DNA from: Leptospira alstonii serovar Sichuan str. 79601
GTDB lineage: Bacteria; Spirochaetota; Leptospiria; Leptospirales; Leptospiraceae
Assembly: GCF_000347175.1 (NCBI RefSeq)
Contig: NZ_ANIK01000016.1
Coordinates: 60,001-124,000 of the forward strand
Direction of reading: 5' to 3'
DNA: 64,000 bases
Below are positions 31,493 through 39,536 of this stretch, piece after piece (within the stretch, counting starts at the first letter, position 1; every line of letters begins with the position of its first letter). Made by a program: the position numbers and the translations under genes. The notes beneath the pieces were generated by a model, which saw only the letters and a program-made list of their open reading frames with translations, made no database searches and was not told the origin of the DNA.

Positions 31493-32392
31493 ATGAAAAT
31501 CTTAAGAACCCCGGATTCCGCTTTTGAAAATTTGCCAGGTTACGATTTCAAAGCCAATTACTTAGAAGTCCGGAATCTGAGAATGCACTACGTGGACGAA
31601 GGAAGTGCGGAAGAAAAAGAAACGATTCTTTTGCTGCACGGAGAACCGTCTTGGTCGTATTTATACAGAAAGATGATTCCTGCTTTGTCGGTTGCAGGTT
31701 ACAGAGTGATCGCCCCGGATCTGATCGGTTTCGGTAAGTCCGATAAACCCGACGACCCCGATTTCTTTTCCTATCAGGCTCATATGGATTGGCTGAAAGA
31801 ATTTGTGGAGAAGTTGAATCTTGGAAACGTCACCTTATTCTGTCAGGACTGGGGCGGTCTTTTGGGGCTTCGGCTCGTTGCTGAAAATCCGGAACGATTT
31901 TCCAGAATTGTAGCGGCGAATACGTTTCTTCCGACGGGAGATGTTCCTCCAAAAGAGGATTTTCTGAAGTGGAGACATTTCTCCCAAAACGTAAAACGGC
32001 TTTCGATCGGATCAATCGTCAAAAACGGATGTGCTTCCGCGCTTTCTCCGGAAGTGGTAGCGGCTTATGACGCCCCTTATCCGGACGAATCTTATAAAGC
32101 CGCGGCTCGTAAGTTTCCCGCTCTGGTTCCGATTTCTCCCGACGATCCGGCGTCGGAGCCAAACCGAAAAGCTTGGGAAATTTTAAGGACTTGGAAAAAA
32201 CCTTTTTTGACAGCATTCAGCGACGGAGACCCGATCACGAAAGGAGGAGATATATTTTTCAGAAGATTGATTCCCGGTGCAAAAGGTCAAAAGCACGTTA
32301 CGATTGCAAATGGCGGACATTTTCTTCAAGAAGATAAAGGAGAAGAATTGGCGGAGGTTATCAAAACGTTTATCGAGGCAAATCCGGGATAA
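31493..32392 (+). CDS. Haloalkane dehalogenase-like alpha/beta hydrolase
   Basis: A 299-aa alpha/beta hydrolase with the haloalkane dehalogenase pattern. HGEPSWSYLYRKMIP supplies the oxyanion and halide-stabilising tryptophan, TLFCQDWGGLLGLRL carries the nucleophilic aspartate, and NGGHFLQED carries the base histidine. It would convert haloalkanes to alcohols, although the physiological substrate in Leptospira is unknown. ATG 31493 is used because the family sequence starts here (RTPDSAFENLPGY). Single gene, just left of the mobile region. Confidence 0.88.
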   Translation: MKILRTPDSAFENLPGYDFKANYLEVRNLRMHYVDEGSAEEKETILLLHGEPSWSYLYRKMIPALSVAGYRVIAPDLIGFGKSDKPDDPDFFSYQAHMDWLKEFVEKLNLGNVTLFCQDWGGLLGLRLVAENPERFSRIVAANTFLPTGDVPPKEDFLKWRHFSQNVKRLSIGSIVKNGCASALSPEVVAAYDAPYPDESYKAAARKFPALVPISPDDPASEPNRKAWEILRTWKKPFLTAFSDGDPITKGGDIFFRRLIPGAKGQKHVTIANGGHFLQEDKGEELAEVIKTFIEANPG

Positions 32393-32417
32393 CTTCAATT
32401 CGTCCTCCGGGATATAT

Positions 32418-32744
<327 letters not shown>

Positions 32745-32801
32745 GGGATATATGGAGGGTAAAGGGACCTTGGTATTCTCTCGATCCAAGAGTGCGTTAT
32801 A

Positions 32802-32829
32802 ATGGGACATAAGATACATTATCGGAAGT
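32802..32829 (-). other. Left dif-like site (attL of integrated element)
   Basis: On the minus strand: 11-bp arm ACTTCCGATAA, 6-bp centre TGTATC, 11-bp arm TTATGTCCCAT. The arrangement and the core ATAATGTATcTTATGT closely match XerC/XerD dif sites. The site at 49538-49565 has the identical left arm in the same orientation, so the two are direct repeats bounding the element. Confidence 0.65.
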
Positions 32830-32847
32830 TGGGTTTATGTTCCAAAT

Positions 32848-32875
32848 AAGAACGATAATATATATTATGCCGCGT
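32848..32875 (+). other. Second dif-like site inside the left end
   Basis: On the plus strand: arm AAGAACGATAA, centre TATATA, arm TTATGCCGCGT, again an 11-6-11 layout with the core ATAATATATATTATG. It lies 18 bases inside the left site and in opposite orientation. It could be an accessory or defective recombination site. This is less certain than the two boundary sites. Confidence 0.4.
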
Positions 32876-32929
32876 TTGTTATGTCCCCAATTCGACGGCC
32901 TAATTCTGAGTGATTTAGTTTAGCAATTA

Positions 32930-33121
32930 TTACCGAGACGAATTGGCGACGGTATTCTCAATTTTTTCTAATTCAGATTCCATTGCTCTACGTATAAAGT
33001 TTTGGATTGAATTGTCTAAAACTGCGCTGAAATTAGTTTTGCGAGCCTTTTTAACGACCCGATCAAATCTATCTAATAGTTGAGTATCAACTCTTACAGT
33101 TAAAGCTTTTGTCGCCAACAT
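32930..33121 (-). CDS. Ribbon-helix-helix (CopG-like) regulator
   Basis: A 63-aa DNA-binding protein. The strand ALTVRVDTQLLDRFDR and the helices (ARKTNFSAVLDNSIQNFIRRAME) form an RHH fold. A GGAGGTGATAT ribosome site precedes the ATG. Its promoter (33144-33171) overlaps tandem 10-bp repeats, so it is probably autoregulated. In the integrated state it is the last gene before the left end. In a circular molecule it would sit directly upstream of the gene at 49073-49468 and could control the early operon. Confidence 0.8.
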   Translation of the reverse strand: MLATKALTVRVDTQLLDRFDRVVKKARKTNFSAVLDNSIQNFIRRAMESELEKIENTVANSSR

Positions 33122-33143
33122 ATATCACCTCCTCTTTTTAAAG

Positions 33144-33182
33144 ATTATCTAATAATTACACTTGATGTCAACTGACGTCAAC
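33144..33182 (-). promoter_or_regulatory. Promoter and tandem operator of the RHH gene
   Basis: On the minus strand, TTGACA (33171-33166) and GATAAT (33149-33144) are spaced 16 bases apart. The -35 overlaps two tandem 10-bp repeats on the plus strand, TGATGTCAAC (33163-33172) and TGACGTCAAC (33173-33182). Tandem short repeats of this kind are typical RHH operators. Confidence 0.65.
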
Positions 33183-33229
33183 GAAAAAACTCTGTCTCTT
33201 CCGTAAAAAATGTCCCATTAAACGAGAGC

Positions 33230-33370
33230 GACATATTCCCAATTTACATTTAAAACGTATTTTGTATTCTGATTTGGGATATAGAAAACGGGCCGTTTCA
33301 CGAGATTTATTCGAGTTTCACGGGGATATACCGTGGGAATATTGATCGAGTAGACATATTCCCAATTTAC
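33230..33370. repeat. Two 18-bp direct repeats
   Basis: GACATATTCCCAATTTAC occurs perfectly at 33230-33247 and 33353-33370, and the inverted core TGGGAATAT lies between them at 33334-33342. The spacing is 123 bases. They could be operator copies or remnants of att-site duplication. The second copy touches the stop codon of the next gene. Confidence 0.6.
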
Positions 33371-33594
33371 TATTTGGACAACTGTTTTTGATTTGATAAT
33401 TTGAATTCAGTTGGAAGATTCGAAACTCTTGGGGGCAGTTGTTTCAAAGCAATTTCTCGTCCGTCGGGCTTTCGACAAATCAGATTGTTACCTCTACAGA
33501 AAAGAACCTCCAACCCAGCTTTTATCGCTTCTTCCCTTGCTTTAGAAAAGATTAATGCAGTTAGGGCCTGAGCTTCTTGTATGTTCAAACCCAC
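33370..33594 (-). CDS. Small phage-element protein
   Basis: About 74 aa if translation starts at GTG 33594, behind AGGCGGG. The frame extends back to ATG 33684, but that would overlap the previous gene by 100 bases. The product is mixed alpha/beta (NIQEAQALTALIFSKAREEA, then VLFCRGNNLICRKPDGREI) with a basic tail and no known family. It is the last gene of the long leftward operon, next to the operator-like repeats. Confidence 0.55.
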   Translation of the reverse strand: MGLNIQEAQALTALIFSKAREEAIKAGLEVLFCRGNNLICRKPDGREIALKQLPPRVSNLPTEFKLSNQKQLSK

Positions 33595-33788
33595 TTCAAT
33601 CGCCCGCCTAAGAATAGAATTACTAAAACACAGATGATAAACACAATGATCGGCGTAAGATGATCGTATGCTTTTTCTAAACAAAACTCGGTTGCTTTTT
33701 GCTCAAACCAATCGAACGGCCAGAACCCGAGTTCGTTTAACGATTGAGAAGGAATATAATGATTATTGCAATTACAGCCCATACCCAA
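33585..33788 (-). CDS. Tail-anchored small membrane protein
   Basis: A 67-aa protein with a cysteine-containing N-terminus (MGMGCNCNNHYIPSQ) and one strong C-terminal membrane span (TPIIVFIICVLVILFLGG) ending in a basic/aromatic tail. The 5' part overlaps the end of the peptidase gene by 52 bases. It follows the endolysin-like gene, a position where phages often have a holin, so a holin role is possible but unproven. Confidence 0.65.
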   Translation of the reverse strand: MGMGCNCNNHYIPSQSLNELGFWPFDWFEQKATEFCLEKAYDHLTPIIVFIICVLVILFLGGRLKWV

Positions 33789-34171
33789 AGCCCTCCATCG
33801 AAAAATTTATCTTGGAACGAAAGACCACGACTCCAATTCCGAATTTGAAAGTGAGGCGGATCTGACTCTTTCCAATCGATTCCCCACTCGATTTCTGAAT
33901 GTCGGTTTAAAACGGATTCGATAGATTTACGATCCTTTTCCGCACTGAAACCGTTAATATCCAACGCGCGACCGAATTGATGCGCGGAAGAACCCGGCGG
34001 GGCCGCCGGACAGTGGCCGGTCCCGGCCTTACAGGCCGCATAAAGTTTAGCTTGTCTTGCCCACGACCGGCGGGACTCGAAAACGAAAACGCCCGGAAGG
34101 GAACTTTTCAAATCCTGAAAAAACGAAACCAGACGAGGATCAACGTTCTCAAGAGAATTGATAACGGCCAT
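33737..34171 (-). CDS. M15-type D-Ala-D-Ala peptidase/endolysin with C-terminal anchor
   Basis: A 144-aa protein with the VanY/M15 zinc-peptidase pattern: ESRRSWARQAKLYAACKAG, then SSAHQFGRALDING (SxHxxGxAxD metal site), then IEWGIDWKESDPPHFQI with the last Asp and His. It would cut peptidoglycan peptide cross-links. Unusually for an endolysin, it ends in a membrane span (VWAVIAIIIIFLLNR), so it may be a virion entry enzyme held in a membrane or envelope. Confidence 0.8.
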   Translation of the reverse strand: MAVINSLENVDPRLVSFFQDLKSSLPGVFVFESRRSWARQAKLYAACKAGTGHCPAAPPGSSAHQFGRALDINGFSAEKDRKSIESVLNRHSEIEWGIDWKESDPPHFQIRNWSRGLSFQDKFFDGGLWVWAVIAIIIIFLLNR

Positions 34172-34176
34172 AGCAA

Positions 34177-34632
34177 TTACCTTCTCTTACCGAGAATGTA
34201 GTCACCGAAAGTCTTCCAAGCGATGAAAGCACAGAGACCAACGATCAAAACCGTTTTAAAATCTTGTAATAAATCTTCTGCTGCTTCTTTTACACGTTCC
34301 GGAATTACTGGAATATTTGTTCCCTTCGTATCAAAGTCAAAGGTTAAAACGGATTTAGAAAAATCCGGAATCTGAGAATTTGCCTGGGAAAAGATTTTGT
34401 TAAATTCCGGAATTTGCGGATCTTTAGAGTAAATCTTAAAAGAGAATTGTTCCCTGAAAACAGTTCCGGCTTGCACAATAAACGAAATTCTACGTCTCTC
34501 AGGTTGTTCTAAGAAGCCGTAGAAAGAACGTAACGAATCCGGAATGTTTACGGACCCGGAAAAACCGGACCAATCAATAACGTGTCTAACGTCACCGGAA
34601 GGAATGTATTTACCGTCAAACTCAAGAGGCAT
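34177..34632 (-). CDS. Tail-anchored phage-element protein
   Basis: A 151-aa protein with a beta-rich soluble N-terminal ~110 residues and one C-terminal span (TVLIVGLCAFIAWKTFGDYI), closing with LGKRR. The region GFLEQPERRRISFIVQAG resembles in position and pattern the blocks in the next two proteins. No database family is recognised. It overlaps the upstream gene by one base, so they are translationally coupled. A virion membrane protein is the likeliest role. Confidence 0.7.
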   Translation of the reverse strand: MPLEFDGKYIPSGDVRHVIDWSGFSGSVNIPDSLRSFYGFLEQPERRRISFIVQAGTVFREQFSFKIYSKDPQIPEFNKIFSQANSQIPDFSKSVLTFDFDTKGTNIPVIPERVKEAAEDLLQDFKTVLIVGLCAFIAWKTFGDYILGKRR

Positions 34633-35060
34633 TATCGCTTACGTTTTTTCAGAAGCTTCGGACCAAAAACAATCGCAAGAGCAATTCCGATTAATATAAT
34701 AATCGAATTGTCGTCTTTCTCTTCCTTCTTAGGTTCAACCTTGCCGGAGACAACGATTTTGGAAGGAGGACTGGGATCGGTTCCACCAGTGCCGGACGGC
34801 GGTTTTGGAGCGGGCGGCGTCGGCTGTGAAACGGTTCCAGTAACAGCGTTCGAAATCGAAAACTTACCGGCGTTGAGTCTCTGAAAATCTTGGATAAACT
34901 TACCGATCGCTTCTTGAGACGCGCCTTTGTCAGACGGCAATTCAAAGGACATTCTTTTCACGTCGGGGTTGTGTAAAAACTTGTTATAACCCGAAGGTTT
35001 GCCTACGGTAAGATTCCCGGATCCGGATTGTTTGTAGTAGATATAATAACGTCGTGCCAT
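34632..35060 (-). CDS. Tail-anchored protein with proline-rich linker
   Basis: 142 aa: an N-terminal domain (~75 residues with PSGYNKFLHNPDVKRMSFEL), a proline/glycine linker (QPTPPAPKPPSGTGGTDPSP), an acidic stretch, and a C-terminal span (SIIILIGIALAIVFGPKLL) ending KKRKR. The layout is a domain held away from a membrane by a flexible stalk. The N-terminal block resembles the following gene product's GYN-H-PEV segment, so they may be paralogues. Coupled by one-base overlaps on both sides. Confidence 0.7.
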   Translation of the reverse strand: MARRYYIYYKQSGSGNLTVGKPSGYNKFLHNPDVKRMSFELPSDKGASQEAIGKFIQDFQRLNAGKFSISNAVTGTVSQPTPPAPKPPSGTGGTDPSPPSKIVVSGKVEPKKEEKDDNSIIILIGIALAIVFGPKLLKKRKR

Positions 35061-35449
35061 TATTTAAACGCTCCCAAGATAAAGATAATAATCAAAATCA
35101 CTAATAGAATATCGAAAATCGGAATTGATTTTTTGGTTTTTTCGATATCCGAAAACGGAATATCAAAAAGATCGTAAGTTCCAACGATCGACAAATTTAG
35201 CGTAACGGCTTCCGAAACCAAACGCTCGACCTGAGTTTTTAGTTCCTGGGTAGCTGGAACAAAATAAAGACCTCGAACTTCAGGGTGGCCCGGAGGGTTG
35301 TAGCCCTGGAAATGATCTTTCAGTCCATACGCTTCAAATTTTTCTAATAGAGTATGCTCCTTCTCAATCGTCCAATTATTCAGGCGGAATAAAAAAACTT
35401 TCGTGCTTAACGAACTATCCGGCATTTTCCACACCTCCGGATTTTCCAA
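35060..35449 (-). CDS. Tail-anchored phage-element protein
   Basis: A 129-aa protein: soluble alpha/beta N-terminal ~100 residues with FQGYNPPGHPEVRGLYFV, then KTQVERLVSEAV, and a C-terminal span (IFDILLVILIIIFILGAFK). The YNxPGHxE segment recurs in the 230-aa protein at 38392-39084 (YNLPGHLEF), which suggests a repeated structural fold used several times in the particle. No known family. Confidence 0.7.
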   Translation of the reverse strand: MENPEVWKMPDSSLSTKVFLFRLNNWTIEKEHTLLEKFEAYGLKDHFQGYNPPGHPEVRGLYFVPATQELKTQVERLVSEAVTLNLSIVGTYDLFDIPFSDIEKTKKSIPIFDILLVILIIIFILGAFK

Positions 35450-35780
35450 GAGAAGGAAAGGAAATTGAAAACGATTTTAATTTCCAAACGAAAAACGTAA
35501 TCGCGCCCAACACAAACAGAAAAACAAATAACCATTTGTCAAAAACCCAATCCCGCCATTTATCGGCAAGGGCCGACTCCGAAACCCCTTTATCTAAAAG
35601 TTTCTTCGTTTTAGAGAGAGTCTTTTTAACAAACTCAATATCCCCTTTCGGAATATCGTTAGACGCTAATACGATTTGTCCCACCCGGTCCAAATCGATT
35701 TCGTTTTGTTTCACCTGTTCAGAGTAAGACGCACACGAAACAAAGGAGAATATTAAAAATATTGAAATTAGACGATTCAT
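35415..35780 (-). CDS. Putative lipoprotein with a second membrane span
   Basis: A 121-aa protein. It begins with a lipoprotein-like signal (LISIFLIFSFVSCAS), continues with a charged helical region and has a C-terminal membrane helix (KWLFVFLFVLGAITFFVWKL). A phage-encoded lipoprotein with a membrane helix could be a spanin, linking inner and outer membranes for lysis, or an exclusion protein. The gene overlaps both neighbours (35 and four bases). Confidence 0.65.
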   Translation of the reverse strand: MNRLISIFLIFSFVSCASYSEQVKQNEIDLDRVGQIVLASNDIPKGDIEFVKKTLSKTKKLLDKGVSESALADKWRDWVFDKWLFVFLFVLGAITFFVWKLKSFSISFPSLGKSGGVENAG

Positions 35781-36397
35781 CGTCTTTTCCTAACGTTTAC
35801 GGATTTGGAATCGGAACGAGATAAAAGTTTACGCACAGAGATTTCAAAATCTTTCAAGTGTTTTCCACGGAACGCTAAAACAAGATACACACCGTTATTC
35901 GATTGAACGTCCTCTAAAACCTCAAAAACACAATTCGCGGAATACGGATTAACGACTAACGTATTCGTAAAATCGAATTCGATTTGCCGGTTCTCGGTAG
36001 AGATTTCCCGCACAGACGAAACAATATTTTGTAGAAGCTCCGTTAAGCCGTCCTTGGCTTGACCCCGCATATACTGAGGGAAATGCAAGGCCGCGCCTCT
36101 ATCCGTGAAACTAAAATCCACAGACGACGAAAAAAGACCCCGGATCAGATCAAAGGAAGAAACAGATTTTTGAAGGGGTGTAGCACTGATATTCTCTTCT
36201 TTCTCTGTTGATCCTTCCGGGGATTTACGAAGTGACAGCGTGTGCAGAATTTCCGTGAGCAATTCAGGATTTTTAAACCACAGAAAACCCACACCCGCAA
36301 GGAGTAACGAAGTCAAAAACGAAAACAAAACGAGAAGAACTCTGAAAATTGATCCTTCATTTAAGAACTTTATAATTTCTAAATATACAGTTTCCAT
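35777..36397 (-). CDS. N-anchored membrane protein of the element
   Basis: A 206-aa protein with one N-terminal membrane helix (FRVLLVLFSFLTSLLLAGVG), then a hydrophilic domain containing strand-rich blocks (SVDFSFTDRGAALHF, IEFDFTNTLVVNPYS) and a basic C-terminus (KSVNVRKRR). No family is recognised. Its start overlaps the downstream lipoprotein gene by four bases (ATGA). It is probably part of the morphogenesis module. Confidence 0.65.
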   Translation of the reverse strand: METVYLEIIKFLNEGSIFRVLLVLFSFLTSLLLAGVGFLWFKNPELLTEILHTLSLRKSPEGSTEKEENISATPLQKSVSSFDLIRGLFSSSVDFSFTDRGAALHFPQYMRGQAKDGLTELLQNIVSSVREISTENRQIEFDFTNTLVVNPYSANCVFEVLEDVQSNNGVYLVLAFRGKHLKDFEISVRKLLSRSDSKSVNVRKRR

Positions 36398-36401
36398 GAT
36401 G

Positions 36402-36854
36402 TTACCCTATTGAAACTCTCTGGTATTTCATTTTTCCTGAAAATCCATTCGCGTTTAAAAATTCTTTCTTAGGCTTCACACCATCCGGAGCGATCGAAAC
36501 GTGAACCCAGGTCGCGCCGGAAATAGTCCCTTCGTTGATGAGTTGGTGAAAAGGAAGATCCAGTTCTAAAATCTTTTTACAGATTTCTGTTTTGCTCATT
36601 CCCTTGATCCCGAAGTCAACCGCTTCCCCGCGCATATGCTGGCTGGTAACCGAGCCTTTGACTTTACGATTCACGACAGGAGAACGAAAACCCGAAGAGA
36701 TTGAAATCGTAAGTTTTACGTTTTCGTAAAGCGGTTCAAGGATCGTCTCACAAAGTCGTTTTAACGATTCGATAGAACGTTCGTCGGGGACGTTGGCCAA
36801 TCCCGTCTCTGTAACGGTAAGTTGTTTTAAAGTAAAGTTGTTTGAAAGATTCAT
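36402..36854 (-). CDS. Peptidase M15-like (second zinc peptidase)
   Basis: About 150 aa from ATG 36854. The M15A signature is visible: ISSGFRSPVVNRKVKGSVTS, then QHMRGEAVDFGI (HxxGxAxD) and ATWVHVSI with the final metal histidine. It resembles phage cell-wall peptidases that cut peptidoglycan. The open frame continues upstream to 37223 but there it lies antisense-shifted inside the spike gene and is not used. Two M15-type enzymes in one small element suggest separate entry and lysis roles. Confidence 0.78.
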   Translation of the reverse strand: MNLSNNFTLKQLTVTETGLANVPDERSIESLKRLCETILEPLYENVKLTISISSGFRSPVVNRKVKGSVTSQHMRGEAVDFGIKGMSKTEICKKILELDLPFHQLINEGTISGATWVHVSIAPDGVKPKKEFLNANGFSGKMKYQRVSIG

Positions 36855-36858
36855 AATG

Positions 36859-38391
36859 TTATAACACCCTAATTTTGTATCTAACCGCGGTCCACGCCGG
36901 AGCCACCTCGTTGCCATTTCTCGGATTTCCGGTTCCGTCCGACACGGGCGAACCCGTGTATAATGTTGTGCCGACGTTCGCCCCGCCGGAATCCGCATAA
37001 CGTCCCCCCGATCCATAACTTCCACCGGCGATATCCCCCGCGTGCTGCTGATGGATATGGGGAATTTGCCGATCTTGTCCGGCGGCCCCAACCGGCCCAC
37101 CGTCGTAGTTTCCGCCGGAAGTTTTAGCCCTGCTTCCGTGAAGACCTGCACCCCGAGGGAAAATCCCTCTACGATCCGGAACGTTAAACGTAGTCGATCC
37201 GTTTCCGAAATCGTATTCCACATTTGTAATCAAATCCCCCGACTGAGAGGACGTAAGATTAATCACCCCGCCGGTAGGGCTGGAAGAGATTTGAAAATCG
37301 TTCACGGTAGGGTTGCGAACATAATAATTTGTTAATGCGGTAATTCCACCGCCTGAAAACGAAAACTTAATATATTGTCCTTCCGACAGACCGTGGGCGG
37401 GCGAATTGATTCTGTCTGTGGCCGCCACAATACTGGTAACGGTTCGATGGACCAAATTCCACAGAGTTGAAAAGATCACCCGCGAAATCGCCTGACCGTT
37501 CGTTTCTTTGAAATTAGAAGAGGGTAACTGATCGAGGCCGTCCTCTAAAATACCACCGAGCGGAACCTGAAAACCACCACCGGCGGCGGCATTCAAGGCC
37601 GCCCTTTCCGCGTCCGTAAAAAACCGATGTGTCGCGTCCTCAAGTATTTCCGTCGCGGGAATCGGACCGACATTCCGTTTTTGTAATAAGGCCGAATCGG
37701 ATTCCGATTTGGTATAATAACTGGAATTGTGATTGTGATTCTCCGGAGGAAATACAGGAGGTTTATTTTGAACGTCACTCCAACCGACTGGAGGCAGTGG
37801 AGAATTCAACTTCGCCCTTTCCGCGTCCGTAAAAAAACGATGTGTTGCGTCCTCGGAAACTTCCGTCGCGGGAATCGGACCGATATTTCGTTTTTGTAAT
37901 AGAGCCGAATCGGATTCGGATTTTGTATAATAACGGGAATCGTGATCGTGAACCCCAGGCGGAAATGCCACGGGTCTATTTTGAATGCTGCTCCAATCGG
38001 GAAACTTTATCGTCAAAGGAATCCAGTTCGGTAAAAATGTAGGATCGTCACCGGCCAGGATAAAAGATCCGGGACCTGGAATATCGATTCGAATTGCAAT
38101 GTCTCCGCGTTGTGCGTTTAACGATAACATCCCAGCCTGACTATTCACCGTAAACGTGTCGCTAATTGCAAGAGCCGGAATATACTGAATTGGGATTTTT
38201 CCAGTAGTAGGATCGAGAGTGATAACGGACAACGCCGGATTTGTAAACAGATCCGCGAGCACCAAAAACGTATCCGGAAATTCGTCCTCGATTTCTTCAT
38301 TGTATATTATCCAACCGAAAATCGGGTCCCGTTCTATGATCCAACCGGAACCGTTTTCGAAACGGTCTGTTTCGATCTCGATCCAGCCCAC
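36859..38391 (-). CDS. Spike/fibre protein with repeated modules
   Basis: A 510-aa protein, the largest structural candidate. Two ~65-residue modules repeat (about residues 130-200 and 204-270), each with YYTKSESDSALLQKRN, GPIPATE and DATHRFFTDAERA. These are typical of tail-fibre and receptor-binding proteins. The C-terminus has a collar-like tip: FNVPDRRGIFPRGAG, HIHQQHAGDIAGG, WTAVRYKIRVL. It likely binds the cell surface. The duplicated DNA (37601-37760 and 37823-37980) could recombine and change length. Confidence 0.8.
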   Translation of the reverse strand: MGWIEIETDRFENGSGWIIERDPIFGWIIYNEEIEDEFPDTFLVLADLFTNPALSVITLDPTTGKIPIQYIPALAISDTFTVNSQAGMLSLNAQRGDIAIRIDIPGPGSFILAGDDPTFLPNWIPLTIKFPDWSSIQNRPVAFPPGVHDHDSRYYTKSESDSALLQKRNIGPIPATEVSEDATHRFFTDAERAKLNSPLPPVGWSDVQNKPPVFPPENHNHNSSYYTKSESDSALLQKRNVGPIPATEILEDATHRFFTDAERAALNAAAGGGFQVPLGGILEDGLDQLPSSNFKETNGQAISRVIFSTLWNLVHRTVTSIVAATDRINSPAHGLSEGQYIKFSFSGGGITALTNYYVRNPTVNDFQISSSPTGGVINLTSSQSGDLITNVEYDFGNGSTTFNVPDRRGIFPRGAGLHGSRAKTSGGNYDGGPVGAAGQDRQIPHIHQQHAGDIAGGSYGSGGRYADSGGANVGTTLYTGSPVSDGTGNPRNGNEVAPAWTAVRYKIRVL

Positions 38392-39084
38392 CTAATCTTC
38401 CTCGATCACTAAGTTTAAAAGAGACGAAATCGAAATATTACTCTTAGTCTGACTCTTTGAAACCGGAGTCGGAGAAGAAGCATACGGAAATATTAATAAA
38501 TACTCATATTGTCTCGGGATCGGAATTTTGATCTGAGAGTCGAGAGAATCGATCATAGAGACCGAAAAAAACGGTTCGATATTATCGAAAATGCTTTTGA
38601 TGCTATTGTTTCGGGGAGCAAAAAGGAAATCATAATTCGGCCCAAAACTTGAACATCTCAAACGGTTCGAGGCGATCTTGTCCGAGTTTTCCGTTTTGAA
38701 AGATAAAGTTTTTGCGATTGTCAGGTTTGGAACCGAAACACCGTCCAGCGTAACGGAAGAAGAAAGAATTTCAGAGTCCGAAAAATTCTTTAGAATTCCG
38801 AACAAAGTTGGGTCGGACGTTCCGAAAAAATTCAGCCACTGAACCGGAATATAGCTTTTACGAACATACGAATAGTTCTGGGATAACGTCCAGAGAATCG
38901 ATTTAATTTTTTGTTTCTGAGTGGGTTTGAGCTTTATAGCAACAACCGTAAATTCCAGGTGGCCCGGTAGGTTATACGCGGACTTAGGGACAGAGGTTTC
39001 AAACAGAACGTCGTTTGTTTGCGGGTTTAAAATATTTTCCGCGCTAAACGCCAGCTTTTTTGAAAATAAAACCTCTGTTGCCAT
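38392..39084 (-). CDS. Structural protein candidate
   Basis: A 230-aa soluble, strand-rich protein with no signal or membrane segment. It contains KSAYNLPGHLEFTVVAIKL, echoing the YNxPGHxE block of the 129-aa tail-anchored protein, and KSIFDNIEPFFSV. It directly abuts the spike gene (zero-base gap). It may be a penton, spike base or minor capsid protein. No family is recognised, and the assignment is from position and composition. Confidence 0.6.
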   Translation of the reverse strand: MATEVLFSKKLAFSAENILNPQTNDVLFETSVPKSAYNLPGHLEFTVVAIKLKPTQKQKIKSILWTLSQNYSYVRKSYIPVQWLNFFGTSDPTLFGILKNFSDSEILSSSVTLDGVSVPNLTIAKTLSFKTENSDKIASNRLRCSSFGPNYDFLFAPRNNSIKSIFDNIEPFFSVSMIDSLDSQIKIPIPRQYEYLLIFPYASSPTPVSKSQTKSNISISSLLNLVIEED

Positions 39085-39092
39085 AACACGCG

Positions 39093-39524
39093 TTAAACGT
39101 ATTCCCCAAGAACAGACAAACAGACGTCACCCGCGTTTAACGGAACCGTTTTCGTTTTCACCCAGAGCTCAATTTCGAGGGTATCCCCTAACACAAACTC
39201 TACAGGGAAATCGGCCGTCCTGTCCTTTGCCCGGTCTCGACCGATTACTGAAATTTGAGTTTGACCGGTAACAATCTCCCCGTTGGAACCGGACCGTTTG
39301 ATTTCAATTAACGCGTCTTCCAGGCCCGCTTTGTAAACGAGAGCGATCGCGGTAACTCGAATCGAACGAGAACGATCGTTTTTGATCGAAAGGACCTTCT
39401 GAGACGAGCTACTTGCGGACAATGCGGACGACTCGCTGGACAACACGATATCGTATTTTTGTCTGAAATGTCTGATAACACCGGTAGGTTTTGCTACCGG
39501 CCTTTTTTGAACTATCTCATTCAC
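39093..39524 (-). CDS. Beta-rich structural protein candidate
   Basis: A 143-aa protein made almost entirely of predicted beta strands (IRVTAIALVYKAGLEDALIEI, FVLGDTLEIELWVKTK) after a serine-rich segment. It has no membrane helix. It resembles a single jelly-roll-like domain in length and pattern, but this is inference. It lies between two other structural candidates in the same operon. Confidence 0.6.
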   Translation of the reverse strand: MNEIVQKRPVAKPTGVIRHFRQKYDIVLSSESSALSASSSSQKVLSIKNDRSRSIRVTAIALVYKAGLEDALIEIKRSGSNGEIVTGQTQISVIGRDRAKDRTADFPVEFVLGDTLEIELWVKTKTVPLNAGDVCLSVLGEYV

Positions 39525-39536
39525 GTTAGTCGTTCC

